Shown here: positions 27,035 to 36,062 of the stretch, piece by piece
Layout: every line of letters begins with the position of its first letter
How positions within the stretch are numbered: the stretch's first letter is position 1
Origin: Gemmatimonadota bacterium
GTDB lineage: Bacteria; Gemmatimonadota; Gemmatimonadetes; Longimicrobiales; Gaopeijiaceae
Length of the DNA: 64,000 nt
Reading direction: 5' to 3'
Assembly: GCA_012960225.1 (NCBI GenBank)
Contig: DUBS01000029.1
Location: forward strand, 1-64,000
The notes under the pieces: generated by a model
What the model saw: the letters and a program-made list of their open reading frames with translations, nothing else
The model's database searches: none
Told to the model about the DNA's origin: nothing
Translations under genes and position numbers: made by a program

Positions 27035-27601
27035 ATGAAAGAGCAATCGCGACTCAGAGGAATTGCCCTTTCACTGGCACTCCTGCTTGGAATGACAAGC
27101 TGTACTCATGCCGTCAACGCTGGTCTCGGTCTGCTCGGAGTTGATAGAGACCGAGCCGAAAATCCCTTCGGAAGCTGGAGTGGTTCTGATCGTGGTGGTC
27201 AGATGTCTAGTGGGTATCAGCACGCACCCACACTCGACTTCTGGACTGGCTTTGGGTCACGGTCACAACCTCACTCAATGTCACGAAGCCTCTTTCAGGG
27301 GCTCAACCCAGCACCCTATGGATCCTGTCTAGCTGTCCCATTAGGGCTCAGCCAAGTTCTACCGATTGCGAATGGTACCCCGTCTCGCACACTCCAGGGA
27401 GTAGGTCCGATCAAGATCGGGGTGGCCGGTAATCTCGCGGGGATAGGAAGTATCCTGGGTATGAATGGCACTAGTTTCGCGCAGCAAGCTCTGGAAACAA
27501 GTGTGGCACTCGGATCACAGGGGGCAACCTGCGGATACTCCTTGTTCCTCTTTCTGACCCCGGCTGGGTCGGCGAACGATCCTATAAGCGTCCTCCGATA
27601 G
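27035..27601 (+). CDS. putative lipoprotein of unknown function
   Basis: A 188-residue protein with a lipoprotein signal, SLALLLGMTSC, giving lipid Cys23. The mature chain is rich in glycine, serine and proline with few charges, and it has two more cysteines (GSCLAV and ATCGYS) that could pair. I recognise no domain. CGGAG seven bases before the ATG supports translation. It lies between an acyl-CoA ligase on the same strand and another convergent one, 24 bases away from the latter's stop. Anchoring in a membrane is a reasonable inference; the role is unknown. Confidence 0.7.
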   Translation: MKEQSRLRGIALSLALLLGMTSCTHAVNAGLGLLGVDRDRAENPFGSWSGSDRGGQMSSGYQHAPTLDFWTGFGSRSQPHSMSRSLFQGLNPAPYGSCLAVPLGLSQVLPIANGTPSRTLQGVGPIKIGVAGNLAGIGSILGMNGTSFAQQALETSVALGSQGATCGYSLFLFLTPAGSANDPISVLR

Positions 27602-27625
27602 AGTCTTGGAGAAAGCCCGAAGCTT

Positions 27626-29251
27626 CTAGTCGCTCAAATCTCGAGCGCGTTCCCTGAGCACAAATTTCTGGATTTTGCCAGTTGATGTCTTTGGCAATTC
27701 CTCAAAAACCACAGTCTTGGGAACCTTGAAGTGCGCCATATGATCTCGGCAAAAATCGATGATCTCCAGCTCCGTCGTATCGGATCCTTCACGGAGTTCA
27801 ACGAACGCACACGGCGTCTCTCCCCAGTGATCGTCCGGCCTTGCGACAACAGCCGCCGCTGAGATCGCCGGATGCCTGTAGAGAACGCCCTCAACTTCAA
27901 TCGAGGAGATATTCTCGCCCCCTGAAATGATGATGTCTTTGGACCTATCATGAATCTCCGCATACCCGTCCGGATGAAGTACTGCTAAGTCACCTGTGTG
28001 AAAGTACCCCCCGGCGAATGCCTCAGACGTTGCAGTCGGGTTCTTCAAATACCCTTTCATAAGCACATTCCCCCGCATCATGATCTCACCAATCGTTTCT
28101 CCATCTGCTGGAACAGGCTCCATGGTCTCCGGGTCCAGTACCGCCAGTTCTTCCTGAACCACATACGGCACACCCTGCCGGGCCTTGAGTACCGCCTGAT
28201 CCTCTGCGGGCAGTTCATCCCACTCTGGATGCCAGGCACATACAGTGTTCGGTCCGTAGCACTCCGTCAGTCCATATACATGTGTAATCTCAAGCCCAAT
28301 TCGGCCTGCTCGGTCAAGCACAGCAGCTGGAGGAGCCGCTCCTGCTGTCATCATGCGAACCAAGTGCGGAAGGCGCTCGCCACGCCGCTCGGCTTCAGTC
28401 GTGACCATATTCACAACGATCGGAGCACCACACATATGTGTGATATCCTCTGTCGCGATCAGATTAATGATTTCAGCAGGGTCGACTCCTCGGGTACAGA
28501 CATTTGTACCAGCGACCGCAGCCACGGTCCAAGGAAAACACCATCCGTTGCAGTGGAAGAGAGGAAGTGTCCAGAGGTATGTAGGGTTTTGTGGTAGAGA
28601 CCACTCCAGGGCATTTCCGAGTGCGTTTAGATATGCTCCTCGGTGATGGTAGACAACTCCCTTCGGATTCCCTGTTGTTCCAGACGTGTAATTGAGCGCG
28701 ATCGCGTCCCACTCATCAGGCGGAAAAGACCAGCCTGCATCGATTGAGCCTTCCTCAAGCAAGGCCTCATAGGTTACCTCCCCTATCGAGGAACCTTTAG
28801 CTTGGGTGGGGTCCTCAATATCGATGACAAGTGGATCCACTGTCGCAAAGCGCAAAGCTCTTTCACCCACCTCAGCCAGACCCTGGTCAACCATGAACAC
28901 AGAGGCTTCTCCGTGATCCAGAATGAAGCCAACCATCTCCGCATCGAGTCTGGTGTTAATCATATTCAGGACCGCACCGGCCATTGGAACGGCAAACGAA
29001 AGCTCAACCGCAGCGGGCGTGTTAGGGCAAAGCACAGCAACCGTATCATCCCTTCCTACCCCCCGCTGTTTTAGTGCATCAGCTAAACGACAGCAGCGCT
29101 GGAAGGTCTCTGCCCAGGTTTGCTCAGTGCCGACGTAACGGATAGCAGCCCGGTCAGGATACACGCTGGCAGTCCGCTGCAAGAATGACAGCGGTGTAAG
29201 CGCCACATGGTTCGCCCCGCGGGGCTCCATATCTTGGTCGTACTTACTCAT
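27626..29251 (-). CDS. acyl-CoA ligase (AMP-forming), fatty-acid type
   Basis: About 541 residues. YTSGTTGNPKGVVYHHR forms the P-loop, followed by GAAPP, VYGLTECYGPN, hinge YFHTGDLAVLHPDGYAEIHDRSKD and the terminal KTSTGKIQKF with the catalytic lysine. FHCNGWCFPW is characteristic of the fatty-acyl-CoA synthetase subgroup related to dicarboxylate or medium-chain ligases. The start is assigned at 29251 (MSKYDQ), where homology-like sequence begins. No Shine-Dalgarno precedes it; a CCTCCTT stretch is in the wrong sense, so initiation may be leaderless or internal (an alternative ATG at MEPRG). Convergent with the orphan lipoprotein gene. Confidence 0.9.
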   Translation of the reverse strand: MSKYDQDMEPRGANHVALTPLSFLQRTASVYPDRAAIRYVGTEQTWAETFQRCCRLADALKQRGVGRDDTVAVLCPNTPAAVELSFAVPMAGAVLNMINTRLDAEMVGFILDHGEASVFMVDQGLAEVGERALRFATVDPLVIDIEDPTQAKGSSIGEVTYEALLEEGSIDAGWSFPPDEWDAIALNYTSGTTGNPKGVVYHHRGAYLNALGNALEWSLPQNPTYLWTLPLFHCNGWCFPWTVAAVAGTNVCTRGVDPAEIINLIATEDITHMCGAPIVVNMVTTEAERRGERLPHLVRMMTAGAAPPAAVLDRAGRIGLEITHVYGLTECYGPNTVCAWHPEWDELPAEDQAVLKARQGVPYVVQEELAVLDPETMEPVPADGETIGEIMMRGNVLMKGYLKNPTATSEAFAGGYFHTGDLAVLHPDGYAEIHDRSKDIIISGGENISSIEVEGVLYRHPAISAAAVVARPDDHWGETPCAFVELREGSDTTELEIIDFCRDHMAHFKVPKTVVFEELPKTSTGKIQKFVLRERARDLSD

Positions 29252-29508
29252 CGCAGAGCTTTTAAGGAGGAACCGAAGACCCAAAAATGGCTTTGTAAAT
29301 AGATCCTGGGAGGACCCAAGAAACGAGGCCAAGCTATCGCCACACGTTTCTACGGGCGAGGCGTCAACGTTTCATATATCAGTTCAAACCCGTAACTGAC
29401 ACAGGGACTCGCGGGATTTATGGAGATAACCCACCTTGTCAGCGTGAATTACGGTCCAGATACCGCTGCTCACACCCCCTTGGTCGTACCCTCTTGATGG
29501 AGGCAAGC

Positions 29509-30552
29509 ATGCGTGCTTTTCCGATGCTGATTCTTGCACTTGTGGTGGCATTGGCTCTGCCCGCGCAGCCCGGGATAGCCCAAACCAATACTGATCCTGA
29601 GTTAACAGAATGGATGGTACCGTACGAAGCCTCAACGCCTCGGGACCCCATGGTGGGCCCTGACGGGCAAGTATGGTTTGTCGGTCAGACAGCTGACTAT
29701 GTTTCGGTGCTCAATCCCGAGACAGGTGAATTCAAGAAATACGACCTCGAAGAAGGGGCAGGACCACACAACCTAGTCGTCGATGACGACGGAATGGTCT
29801 GGTATTCGGGGAATCGTGCTATGCACATCGGCATGCTCAATCCAAATACCGGTGATATCACCAAATACAGGATGCCAAACGAGGCAGTGCGTGATCCCCA
29901 CACGCTCATCTTTGACTCTCAGGGCGATATTTGGTTCACTGCCCAGCAAGCGAACTATATAGGTAAATTTTCTAGGGAGACCGGTGAAATTCGCCTCTTG
30001 GAATCCCTGCAGGTCGAGGGGTCTCGCCGTGGTAATTCCAGCCGGCCTTACGGTATCGTGATCGACTCGCAAGATCGTCCTTGGATCGCACTCTTCAACA
30101 CGAATCACATTGGGACAGTCGATCCAGAGACGTTTGAGTTAAAGACCTATGAGCTACCGGAAAATGCACGCCCCCGTCGAATCGGGATCACCTCCGATGA
30201 TATCATCTGGTATGGAGACTGGACTCGCGGCTCGCTGGGACGCCTTGATCCGGAAACGGGCGAAGTGACCGAGTTCGAATTCCCGAATGGAGCTGACTCG
30301 CGGCCGTACGGTATGGCCGTTGATGATTCCGACCGCATCTGGATCGTCGAGACCGGTATTGAGCCGAATAATTTTGTGGGCTTCGACCCTATGACCGGTA
30401 AATTCTTCAGCCAGACTGTTGTTGAAAGTGGAGGCGGCACGATCCGCCACATGTACTTTGACGCCGAAACCAACTCCATATGGTTTGGTGCTGATACCAA
30501 TACGGTTGGAGTGGCCAGGCTTCCACCGCGGAGGCGAGCCGTCTCCCATTGA
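29509..30552 (+). CDS. secreted Vgb-like beta-propeller protein
   Basis: The 347-residue protein has a Sec signal (LILALVVALALPAQPGIAQ). It then has about seven blades with the repeated pattern of streptogramin lyase-like proteins: GPDGQVWFVGQT, DDDGMVWYSGN, DSQGDIWFTAQQ, DSQDRPWIALF, DDIIWYGD, DDSDRIWIVET. Vgb opens streptogramin B lactones, but most relatives in environmental genomes have other or unknown roles; the family is also common as binding propellers. GGAGG precedes the ATG by five bases. Its stop overlaps the ATG of a CxxCH protein (ATGA type), so the two are co-translated and probably partner in the periplasm. Confidence 0.85.
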   Translation: MRAFPMLILALVVALALPAQPGIAQTNTDPELTEWMVPYEASTPRDPMVGPDGQVWFVGQTADYVSVLNPETGEFKKYDLEEGAGPHNLVVDDDGMVWYSGNRAMHIGMLNPNTGDITKYRMPNEAVRDPHTLIFDSQGDIWFTAQQANYIGKFSRETGEIRLLESLQVEGSRRGNSSRPYGIVIDSQDRPWIALFNTNHIGTVDPETFELKTYELPENARPRRIGITSDDIIWYGDWTRGSLGRLDPETGEVTEFEFPNGADSRPYGMAVDDSDRIWIVETGIEPNNFVGFDPMTGKFFSQTVVESGGGTIRHMYFDAETNSIWFGADTNTVGVARLPPRRRAVSH

Positions 30553-31247
30553 TGGGCATTACATCTACGGTAATGGCCACCACCCTCGCACTCACAGGGG
30601 TGGCGGCCATTTCTGCTTTCAATCCTGAAGGGCCACCACCGGGCCACACGGGAGGATTCGGAGAACCCACTTGTATCACTTGTCACCAAGGTAGTGACCT
30701 CAATGCGTTCGGGGGGCGCGTCACAATTGAAGGCCTCCCAAATGAATACGTTCAAGGTGAACGCTATCTCTTGACTGTATTCCTCGAGGCTGAAGAAACC
30801 GACCTGGCTGGTTTCCAACTTGCAGCCCGTTATAGAACTGGAGGTGAGGAGGGACTTAATGCGGGTAAAATCCACCCAGTTGATGACCGGGTCGCAATCA
30901 GCATAGGCACTAACGGTCTACAGTATGTCCATCAGACTCGCCAGGGCTCATATATGTCGGCACCCGATTCGACCTCTTGGTCCATGGAGTGGATTGCTCC
31001 TTCCACCGGGAACAGTGTCGTGTTCCATGTGGCGGCAAACTCAGGGAACGGTGATAACTCACCACTGAGTGACCTGGTCTATACAGCGGATCTCAGCGTC
31101 GATGCAGGGCCATCCCCACTCGGGTGGCGTATATTACTATTTAGTGCACTTCCCCTGCTGCTGTTAATGGCCTTGTGGGGCTCTCGATCTTCCGCAGGTA
31201 GAACAAGTGCCCCTGACGCTCACTCGTCTCGCTCCGCTAACGAATAG
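30552..31247 (+). CDS. secreted CxxCH protein with Reeler/choice-of-anchor-V-type domain and C-terminal anchor
   Basis: About 231 residues. A signal segment (TSTVMATTLALTGVAAISA) leads to a single c-type heme motif CITCH near residues 41-45, then a beta domain (GRVTIEGLPNEYVQGERYLLTVFLEAEET and a later STGNSVVFHVAANSGNGDNSPLSD), typical of Reeler or choice-of-anchor-V domains. A hydrophobic helix near 200-215 (ILLFSALPLLLLMALW) followed by basic residues anchors it. With one CxxCH, heme attachment and electron transfer to or from the propeller upstream are plausible. A TTG start three bases earlier is equally possible. It overlaps the propeller gene. Confidence 0.8.
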   Translation: MGITSTVMATTLALTGVAAISAFNPEGPPPGHTGGFGEPTCITCHQGSDLNAFGGRVTIEGLPNEYVQGERYLLTVFLEAEETDLAGFQLAARYRTGGEEGLNAGKIHPVDDRVAISIGTNGLQYVHQTRQGSYMSAPDSTSWSMEWIAPSTGNSVVFHVAANSGNGDNSPLSDLVYTADLSVDAGPSPLGWRILLFSALPLLLLMALWGSRSSAGRTSAPDAHSSRSANE

Positions 31248-31328
31248 CGGACGGTATCCTCAAGCTAGGGATCGTTTCCACCAAGTTGATTCAAGCTACA
31301 CTTTTAAACTTCTAATCCAGTGCGCACG

Positions 31329-32678
31329 ATGACCGACATCCAACACCGTTTCCGTGTCCCACATCCACTCGTCCTACTGACCGGATGTATCATCCTCGCC
31401 TCCATGGCGAGCTATGTGTTACCGGCAGGTGAGTATGAGCGGAGCATGGATGAAGAAACCGGAAAAATTGCTGTAGTCGCTGGAACGTACGAACAAGTGG
31501 AACAGACACCGGTCAACTTGTTTCTTGCTATGGTGGCACTCCCACGTGGGATGGTAGACGCCGGTGGCGTGATTTTCCTTGTATTCTTGATCGGGGGCGC
31601 ATTAACGGTAGTTGACGAAACCGGAGCCCTCAGGCGAGGAATCTCATCTCTTGTCCGCGCACTCAAGGGAAGAGACCTGCTCATCATTGCCGCCATTTCG
31701 CTCTTCTTTGCTACAGGTGGAGTCGTTCAGAACATGCAGGAGGAGATCATCCCCCTGATCCCTGTTGTCTTGATCGTAACCTCCCGACTGGGGTTTACTC
31801 CCTTGGTCGCTATGGCGATAAGTGCCGGCGCGGCTTTTGTAGGATCTGCCTTCAGTCCAATCAATCCATTCCAAGTCTTGATAGCCCAAGACGCAGCTGG
31901 TGTAACAGCCGCGTCAGGCTGGTTCTTTAGAGTCGTATTCCTCCTAATAGCTTTAGTGTTCTGGATTGGGATGACGATGAGATATGCTATCCGGACCCGT
32001 GTCGAACCCGAGATTGGCAGGGCTGAAGATCTAGAGGATTCGTTAGGGTGGAGAGACTGGGTCATCCTGTCGATGCTGCTTTGCACATTCGCATTGATGG
32101 GGTTTCTAGCCAGAATCGGATTCAATCACATGTCCGGTGCTTTCTTCATCATGGGTGTGCTCGCGGGCGCTGTTTCCGGAATGGGGCCAAGTCGTATCGC
32201 CCAAGCCTATGTAAATGGATTCCGCCAGATGGCATATGCTGCACTCTTGATTGGATTTGCTAGAACGATTTATGTCGTGCTGCTCGATGGCCGGATCATT
32301 GACACAATCGTGTATGGGATGTTCCAGCCACTAGAGAGCCTTCCGTCCCTTGCATCAGCGCTTGGAATGGTCGTGGCACAGGCGGCGATCCATCTACCTA
32401 TACCGAGCGTGAGTTCACAAGCCGTTCTGACGATGCCTGTGCTGATTCCTCTTTCTGACCTCCTGGAAATTTCTCGCCAAGTCACTGTTCTCGCATATCA
32501 GTACGGGGCGGGGCTGTGTGACCTGGTTACACCTACAAACGGCGCACTGATGGCGATTCTCGCGGCTGGCGGTGTACGCTATGAAGATTGGATCAAGTTC
32601 ACGGTCCCACTCTATCTGGGACTTATAGCCTTGGGAGGCGTTGCCATCGCGGTTGGGATCAGCATCAATCTGCAATGA
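31329..32678 (+). CDS. YfcC/AbgT-like C4-dicarboxylate transporter family membrane protein
   Basis: A 449-residue inner membrane protein with roughly twelve hydrophobic segments. N-terminal VLLTGCIILASMASYVLPAGEYERSMDEETG is the hallmark of the YfcC family, which has LxLIxxAxxLTxLxPaGeY and a periplasmic loop starting with an acidic E/D stretch. SPINPFQVLIAQ and PTNGALMAILAAGGVRYEDWIKF are further conserved blocks. Family members are thought to move C4-dicarboxylates, arginine or other small ions; the substrate is unknown here. ATG at 31329 is preferred to the GTG at 31320; no strong ribosome site is evident. Confidence 0.85.
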   Translation: MTDIQHRFRVPHPLVLLTGCIILASMASYVLPAGEYERSMDEETGKIAVVAGTYEQVEQTPVNLFLAMVALPRGMVDAGGVIFLVFLIGGALTVVDETGALRRGISSLVRALKGRDLLIIAAISLFFATGGVVQNMQEEIIPLIPVVLIVTSRLGFTPLVAMAISAGAAFVGSAFSPINPFQVLIAQDAAGVTAASGWFFRVVFLLIALVFWIGMTMRYAIRTRVEPEIGRAEDLEDSLGWRDWVILSMLLCTFALMGFLARIGFNHMSGAFFIMGVLAGAVSGMGPSRIAQAYVNGFRQMAYAALLIGFARTIYVVLLDGRIIDTIVYGMFQPLESLPSLASALGMVVAQAAIHLPIPSVSSQAVLTMPVLIPLSDLLEISRQVTVLAYQYGAGLCDLVTPTNGALMAILAAGGVRYEDWIKFTVPLYLGLIALGGVAIAVGISINLQ

Positions 32679-32769
32679 ATCATTCCCTGAATGCCAAGGG
32701 AAGGCTGCACCAAAATATTTGGGTAGCGAGCGGTACTAGCTTCCTCACAGATGTGCCGGTTGATTACTG

Positions 32770-33192
32770 ATGTATGATGAAAACATACCCGTCGTAGCTG
32801 CAGTAATCTCACAAAACGATCGTTACCTAGTCGCCCGCCGACCGGATCATAAGCGCCACGGTAGGCTATGGGAGTTTCCAGGCGGTAAGCTTAAGCCCGA
32901 TGAATCCAAAGATGAGGGTATCCGCCGGGAACTCTCAGAAGAACTTCGCCTGGAAGTGGTCTCGGTTGAGGAAACCCTTTTCTCTGCCGATGACGAAGGG
33001 GCTCCGTTCATTATCGAGTTTGTCAAAGTTGCCGTGCAGGGCACTCCAGAACTGAGTGAACATTCGGAGATGGGCTGGTTTGGCCTAGACACACTTGTCC
33101 TGCTTCCGCTTGCCCCTGCAGACGCTCTCTTCGTAGAACACCTTGTTTCTGTTAGAGAGGAGAGAAGTTCACTGAAAGACCAAAACCCATAG
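32770..33192 (+). CDS. Nudix hydrolase, MutT-like
   Basis: 140 residues, near the size of MutT. The Nudix box is intact: GGKLKPDESKDEGIRRELSEEL, matching GX5EX7REUXEEXGU. Upstream PVVAAVISQNDRYLVARRP and WEFPG are typical of 8-oxo-dGTP pyrophosphatases, and a later GWFGLDTLVLLPLAPAD aligns with the substrate side of MutT. It would hydrolyse oxidised nucleotides such as 8-oxo-dGTP and protect DNA. The stop abuts the convergent methyltransferase gene with no spacing. Confidence 0.88.
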   Translation: MYDENIPVVAAVISQNDRYLVARRPDHKRHGRLWEFPGGKLKPDESKDEGIRRELSEELRLEVVSVEETLFSADDEGAPFIIEFVKVAVQGTPELSEHSEMGWFGLDTLVLLPLAPADALFVEHLVSVREERSSLKDQNP

Positions 33193-34731
33193 CTAATCGA
33201 TATCCAGCGCCCGAGTAAGATCTGTGGCACGGGCGCGCGGAATCTCACTCTTCAGGCCATCTTGAGTCATCGCTCCGCGGCCTACTATGTCTTCGCTATA
33301 ACGAAGCGCTACAGGGCCCAGGAAATCTCCTGGGATGGATAAGGATTCTTGTGTGACCAGCTGATGCAGTTGGGTATCATTTACATCCACAACACGTAAT
33401 CGCACCTCGTGGCCAAGCCAACGGAGCAAGTCGTTGGTAGGCCTCGGACGGCCTCGGGAGTCGAACTCCACCGCACGAAATCCAATCGAGATCGGTCGCC
33501 ATACACCTGTTTTCCAAGCATCGACCGGCCATTCGTCCATGGTGTGCAACCATAGGCGACGACCACGAAGAATCCATTTGCACTCATCCAGGCGCGCCGG
33601 ACTCACTCCGAAACGACCCTTAAGATCATTCGTAGCAAGTTCCACAAGCTCCGCGACATCAGAAGGATCATTCCCGGGAAAGAGCTGTGGCACAGATTTC
33701 CAACCTTCGACCCCCTGTTCTGCGGCACCAGAGCTATCCTCTCCGACGCTGTGATCTAGACGACGCAGTCTCGCCATGAAAAGTCCACCTGAATCTAGAT
33801 GCTGAGGATAGATCCTGACTGAGCCCTCTAGCGCAGGATCATATCTCTGACCCTCAAACGAAGTGAGCCCAGAAGCGCATGGTATCTGGAGTTTAATTGG
33901 GTCAATTTCGACCGGATGATCCCGAAGGATCCCATCGATAACAGCTTCGTTCTCCTCAGGTGCAAATGTGCACGTTACATAAAGAATCGTCCCTCCCGGC
34001 TTCGTAACTCGAATCGCTTTCTCCAGAAGCCGGCGTTGGACCTTCGTCACATACCCAAGGAATGAGGATGACTGCCGTGGAGCCCTACCAGCTCGACGCC
34101 GGAGAGTCCCTTCACCCGAACACGGAGCATCGACCAGCACTCGATCGAACAGAGCTTCTTCTGGCGCCTCTCTCCCATCCCCCGAAGCAACAAGAACATT
34201 AGAAATCCCAAGCCGATATAAATTCCCGAGAAGACCGCGAATTCGGTTCTCACTCACCTCAGCTGCAACCAAGCATCCTCGATTTTTCATCAATTCTGCC
34301 GCATGGGTTGTTTTGCCACCTGGTGCAGCACACAAATCTAGGACACGCTCGCCAGGTTGAGGGTCGAGTACAGAAGCAGCAATCCCGGTGGATGCCTGCT
34401 GTACATAGAACAGACCGAGCCAGTGTTCTAATGTGAGCGACACGGGACGCGGACCCCCCTCCACTTCATAGAAGTTTGGCAGTCCATCTTTCTTGCGCAG
34501 TCGAAACCCCTGCTCTGTCAAACGGTCGACGAGTTCCTGTGGACTGATACGGGGCCTACAGACTCGAAAGACGGTAGGCGCAGGGTTTGCAGCAGATTTC
34601 CTGAATGCGTCCCAGTCAGAAATGACACGTCGATACCTCGCTAGATCAACCACCTCTGCACGTGCTGACCGGGAGGTACCTACACCCTTAACGTGACCCT
34701 TAGAAGGATGGAATATCGATCTCTTCGTCAT
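33193..34731 (-). CDS. RsmB/NOP-family rRNA or tRNA cytosine-C5 methyltransferase
   Basis: 512 residues from the ATG at 34731. S-adenosylmethionine binding at VLDLCAAPGGKTTHAAELM, the motif IV cysteine in DAPCSGEGT and the motif VI catalytic cysteine in VTCTFAPEENE identify an RNA m5C methyltransferase of the Fmu/NSUN type. The first 80 residues hold an N1-like helical region, and the last 150 a PUA-like or NOL1 C-terminal domain (LRGRRLWLH, LRVVDVNDTQLHQLV). The exact target (16S rRNA 1407-type or 967-type) is not clear. It overlaps the GroES-like gene by 32 bases, with GGGAGG before the ATG. Confidence 0.88.
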   Translation of the reverse strand: MTKRSIFHPSKGHVKGVGTSRSARAEVVDLARYRRVISDWDAFRKSAANPAPTVFRVCRPRISPQELVDRLTEQGFRLRKKDGLPNFYEVEGGPRPVSLTLEHWLGLFYVQQASTGIAASVLDPQPGERVLDLCAAPGGKTTHAAELMKNRGCLVAAEVSENRIRGLLGNLYRLGISNVLVASGDGREAPEEALFDRVLVDAPCSGEGTLRRRAGRAPRQSSSFLGYVTKVQRRLLEKAIRVTKPGGTILYVTCTFAPEENEAVIDGILRDHPVEIDPIKLQIPCASGLTSFEGQRYDPALEGSVRIYPQHLDSGGLFMARLRRLDHSVGEDSSGAAEQGVEGWKSVPQLFPGNDPSDVAELVELATNDLKGRFGVSPARLDECKWILRGRRLWLHTMDEWPVDAWKTGVWRPISIGFRAVEFDSRGRPRPTNDLLRWLGHEVRLRVVDVNDTQLHQLVTQESLSIPGDFLGPVALRYSEDIVGRGAMTQDGLKSEIPRARATDLTRALDID

Positions 34732-35089
34732 CCTCCTCCCGGACAAGCGTTAGGATCGCAGCCTGCGGAACCACTAAGTAGTGTTTTTCCTCGAAACTGA
34801 TCTCAACCGCTGCTTTCCGGAAAAAGATCGCGTAATCACCAAGTTCCGCCTGCAGTGGAACATAACGAGGCTCAGGGCTCCCTATCTTCCAGGGTTCATC
34901 ACTCAGTTCGGTAGGTGCAGAAACTGCGTTTCCAGGACCTGTCGCAACCACCGTCCCGCCCTGTACAGCCTGACTATCCATCGCAGTTGCTGGAAGATAC
35001 AGACCAACCTTGGTCCGGTCCTCGCCTTCCTCGGGTTGGATCAATACACGGTCACCTACAACAATTAATCGCTTCTTTTTTTCCGACAT
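34700..35089 (-). CDS. GroES-family co-chaperonin-like protein, acidic tail
   Basis: A 129-residue Cpn10 protein, longer than the normal 95-100. RLIVVGDRVLIQPEEGEDRTKVGLYLPATA is the mobile-loop region, with GTVVATGPG and the roof strand FFRKAAVEISFEEKHYLVV matching GroES. There is an insertion near residues 55-75 (APTELSDEPWKIGSPEPRYV) and an acidic extension EEDDEEIDIPSF at the C-terminus. The mobile loop has a GLYLP instead of the classical GIVLT. AAAGGGAGAG is upstream of the ATG. No groEL is in the window, so it is probably a second, non-canonical co-chaperonin; its 3' end overlaps the RNA methyltransferase gene. Confidence 0.82.
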   Translation of the reverse strand: MSEKKKRLIVVGDRVLIQPEEGEDRTKVGLYLPATAMDSQAVQGGTVVATGPGNAVSAPTELSDEPWKIGSPEPRYVPLQAELGDYAIFFRKAAVEISFEEKHYLVVPQAAILTLVREEDDEEIDIPSF

Positions 35090-35162
35090 GTGCTCTCCCT
35101 TTATGTCATCCAGACTGAATAGTCGGTTCCAACAGGGCTAAAACTCAAGAGCTATACAGATT

Positions 35163-36062
35163 TCATGCCACGTGCACTGTAGCTTCGCTAGCCCTTGAGT
35201 CAGCCTCATCGGTAGTTATTTCCAATAGGCTGTTGATCGAGAACGACTCAACTGCCCGGGATCCCATCACCGCAGCTCTACGCATCGCAATCTGCATATC
35301 AACTAAACGCGTGCTACCACCAGCGAGCGCTGATACGAGGCCTCCGGCAAAAGCATCTCCTGCTCCGGTTGGATCAGTCACGTAGCGGGGCAGTATACTC
35401 GACACGCGAACCGACTTCTCTTGACTGAAAGCGACGGCCCCCTGGTCTCCTTGTTTTATGACCACCCAAGAGCATCCACCCTCTAGGATCTGCGCAACTG
35501 CAGAGCGATGGTCTCCATCACCTAAAAGGCCCGCCTCCTTTGAGTTCAGGAGAACAACATCCGCACAGCATGCAATCATATTGAAGTCTTCGCGCCGATC
35601 TCTGATCCAGTGACTCATTGTATCAAGAACGACGAGGGACGGTTGTCCTGAATCAGACAACACCGAAGCCTGAATTGATGGATCCGTGCTACCGAGAAAG
35701 AGTGCGTCCGGTCTATACCTCAACTCAGGTATCGAAGGCTGGCCGAGTGCGCTTGGCCTGTTGGTCGAAAGCGTATTCCTTTCCCCGTTTGATTCGTACC
35801 GAACATGCCAACGAAATGTCTCTCCAGCTCGGGTTGAGATACCCGAAGTATCGATGTTGATTTCATTGAATCGATCAAGCTTTGAGCTGGGAAAGTCCGT
35901 TCCTACGACCCCTAATAATGTGACATCGGAGAAGAGCCTGGCAGCAGCTCCAAAATAGAGAGCCGAGCCGCCTAGGACATCTTTCTCAGTGTGTCCGCCA
36001 ATCTCAATGGTGTCGAGTGATACAGTCCCAAGCCCAACAACCTTAGGCCGATATCCAATCAA
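35163..36062 (-). CDS. PfkB-family carbohydrate/nucleoside kinase
   Basis: 299 residues. N-terminal GLGTVSLDTIEI and GGSALYFGAAARLF form the substrate pocket, NSKEAGLLGD is the N-x-x-E metal motif and DPTGAGDAFAGGLVSALAGG holds the catalytic aspartate with the anion hole. PfkB kinases phosphorylate sugars or nucleosides with ATP. Its ATG overlaps the stop of the NupC-type transporter by four bases, so the pair is one transcriptional unit and a nucleoside or ribose kinase role is the simplest inference. Confidence 0.87.
   Translation of the reverse strand: MIGYRPKVVGLGTVSLDTIEIGGHTEKDVLGGSALYFGAAARLFSDVTLLGVVGTDFPSSKLDRFNEINIDTSGISTRAGETFRWHVRYESNGERNTLSTNRPSALGQPSIPELRYRPDALFLGSTDPSIQASVLSDSGQPSLVVLDTMSHWIRDRREDFNMIACCADVVLLNSKEAGLLGDGDHRSAVAQILEGGCSWVVIKQGDQGAVAFSQEKSVRVSSILPRYVTDPTGAGDAFAGGLVSALAGGSTRLVDMQIAMRRAAVMGSRAVESFSINSLLEITTDEADSRASEATVHVA

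Noticed and set aside
29264-29289. strong AAGGAGG on the plus strand
   Set aside because: The first ATG is about 15 bases downstream and is followed by TAA after three codons, so no real gene; it sits antisense to the acyl-CoA ligase start region.
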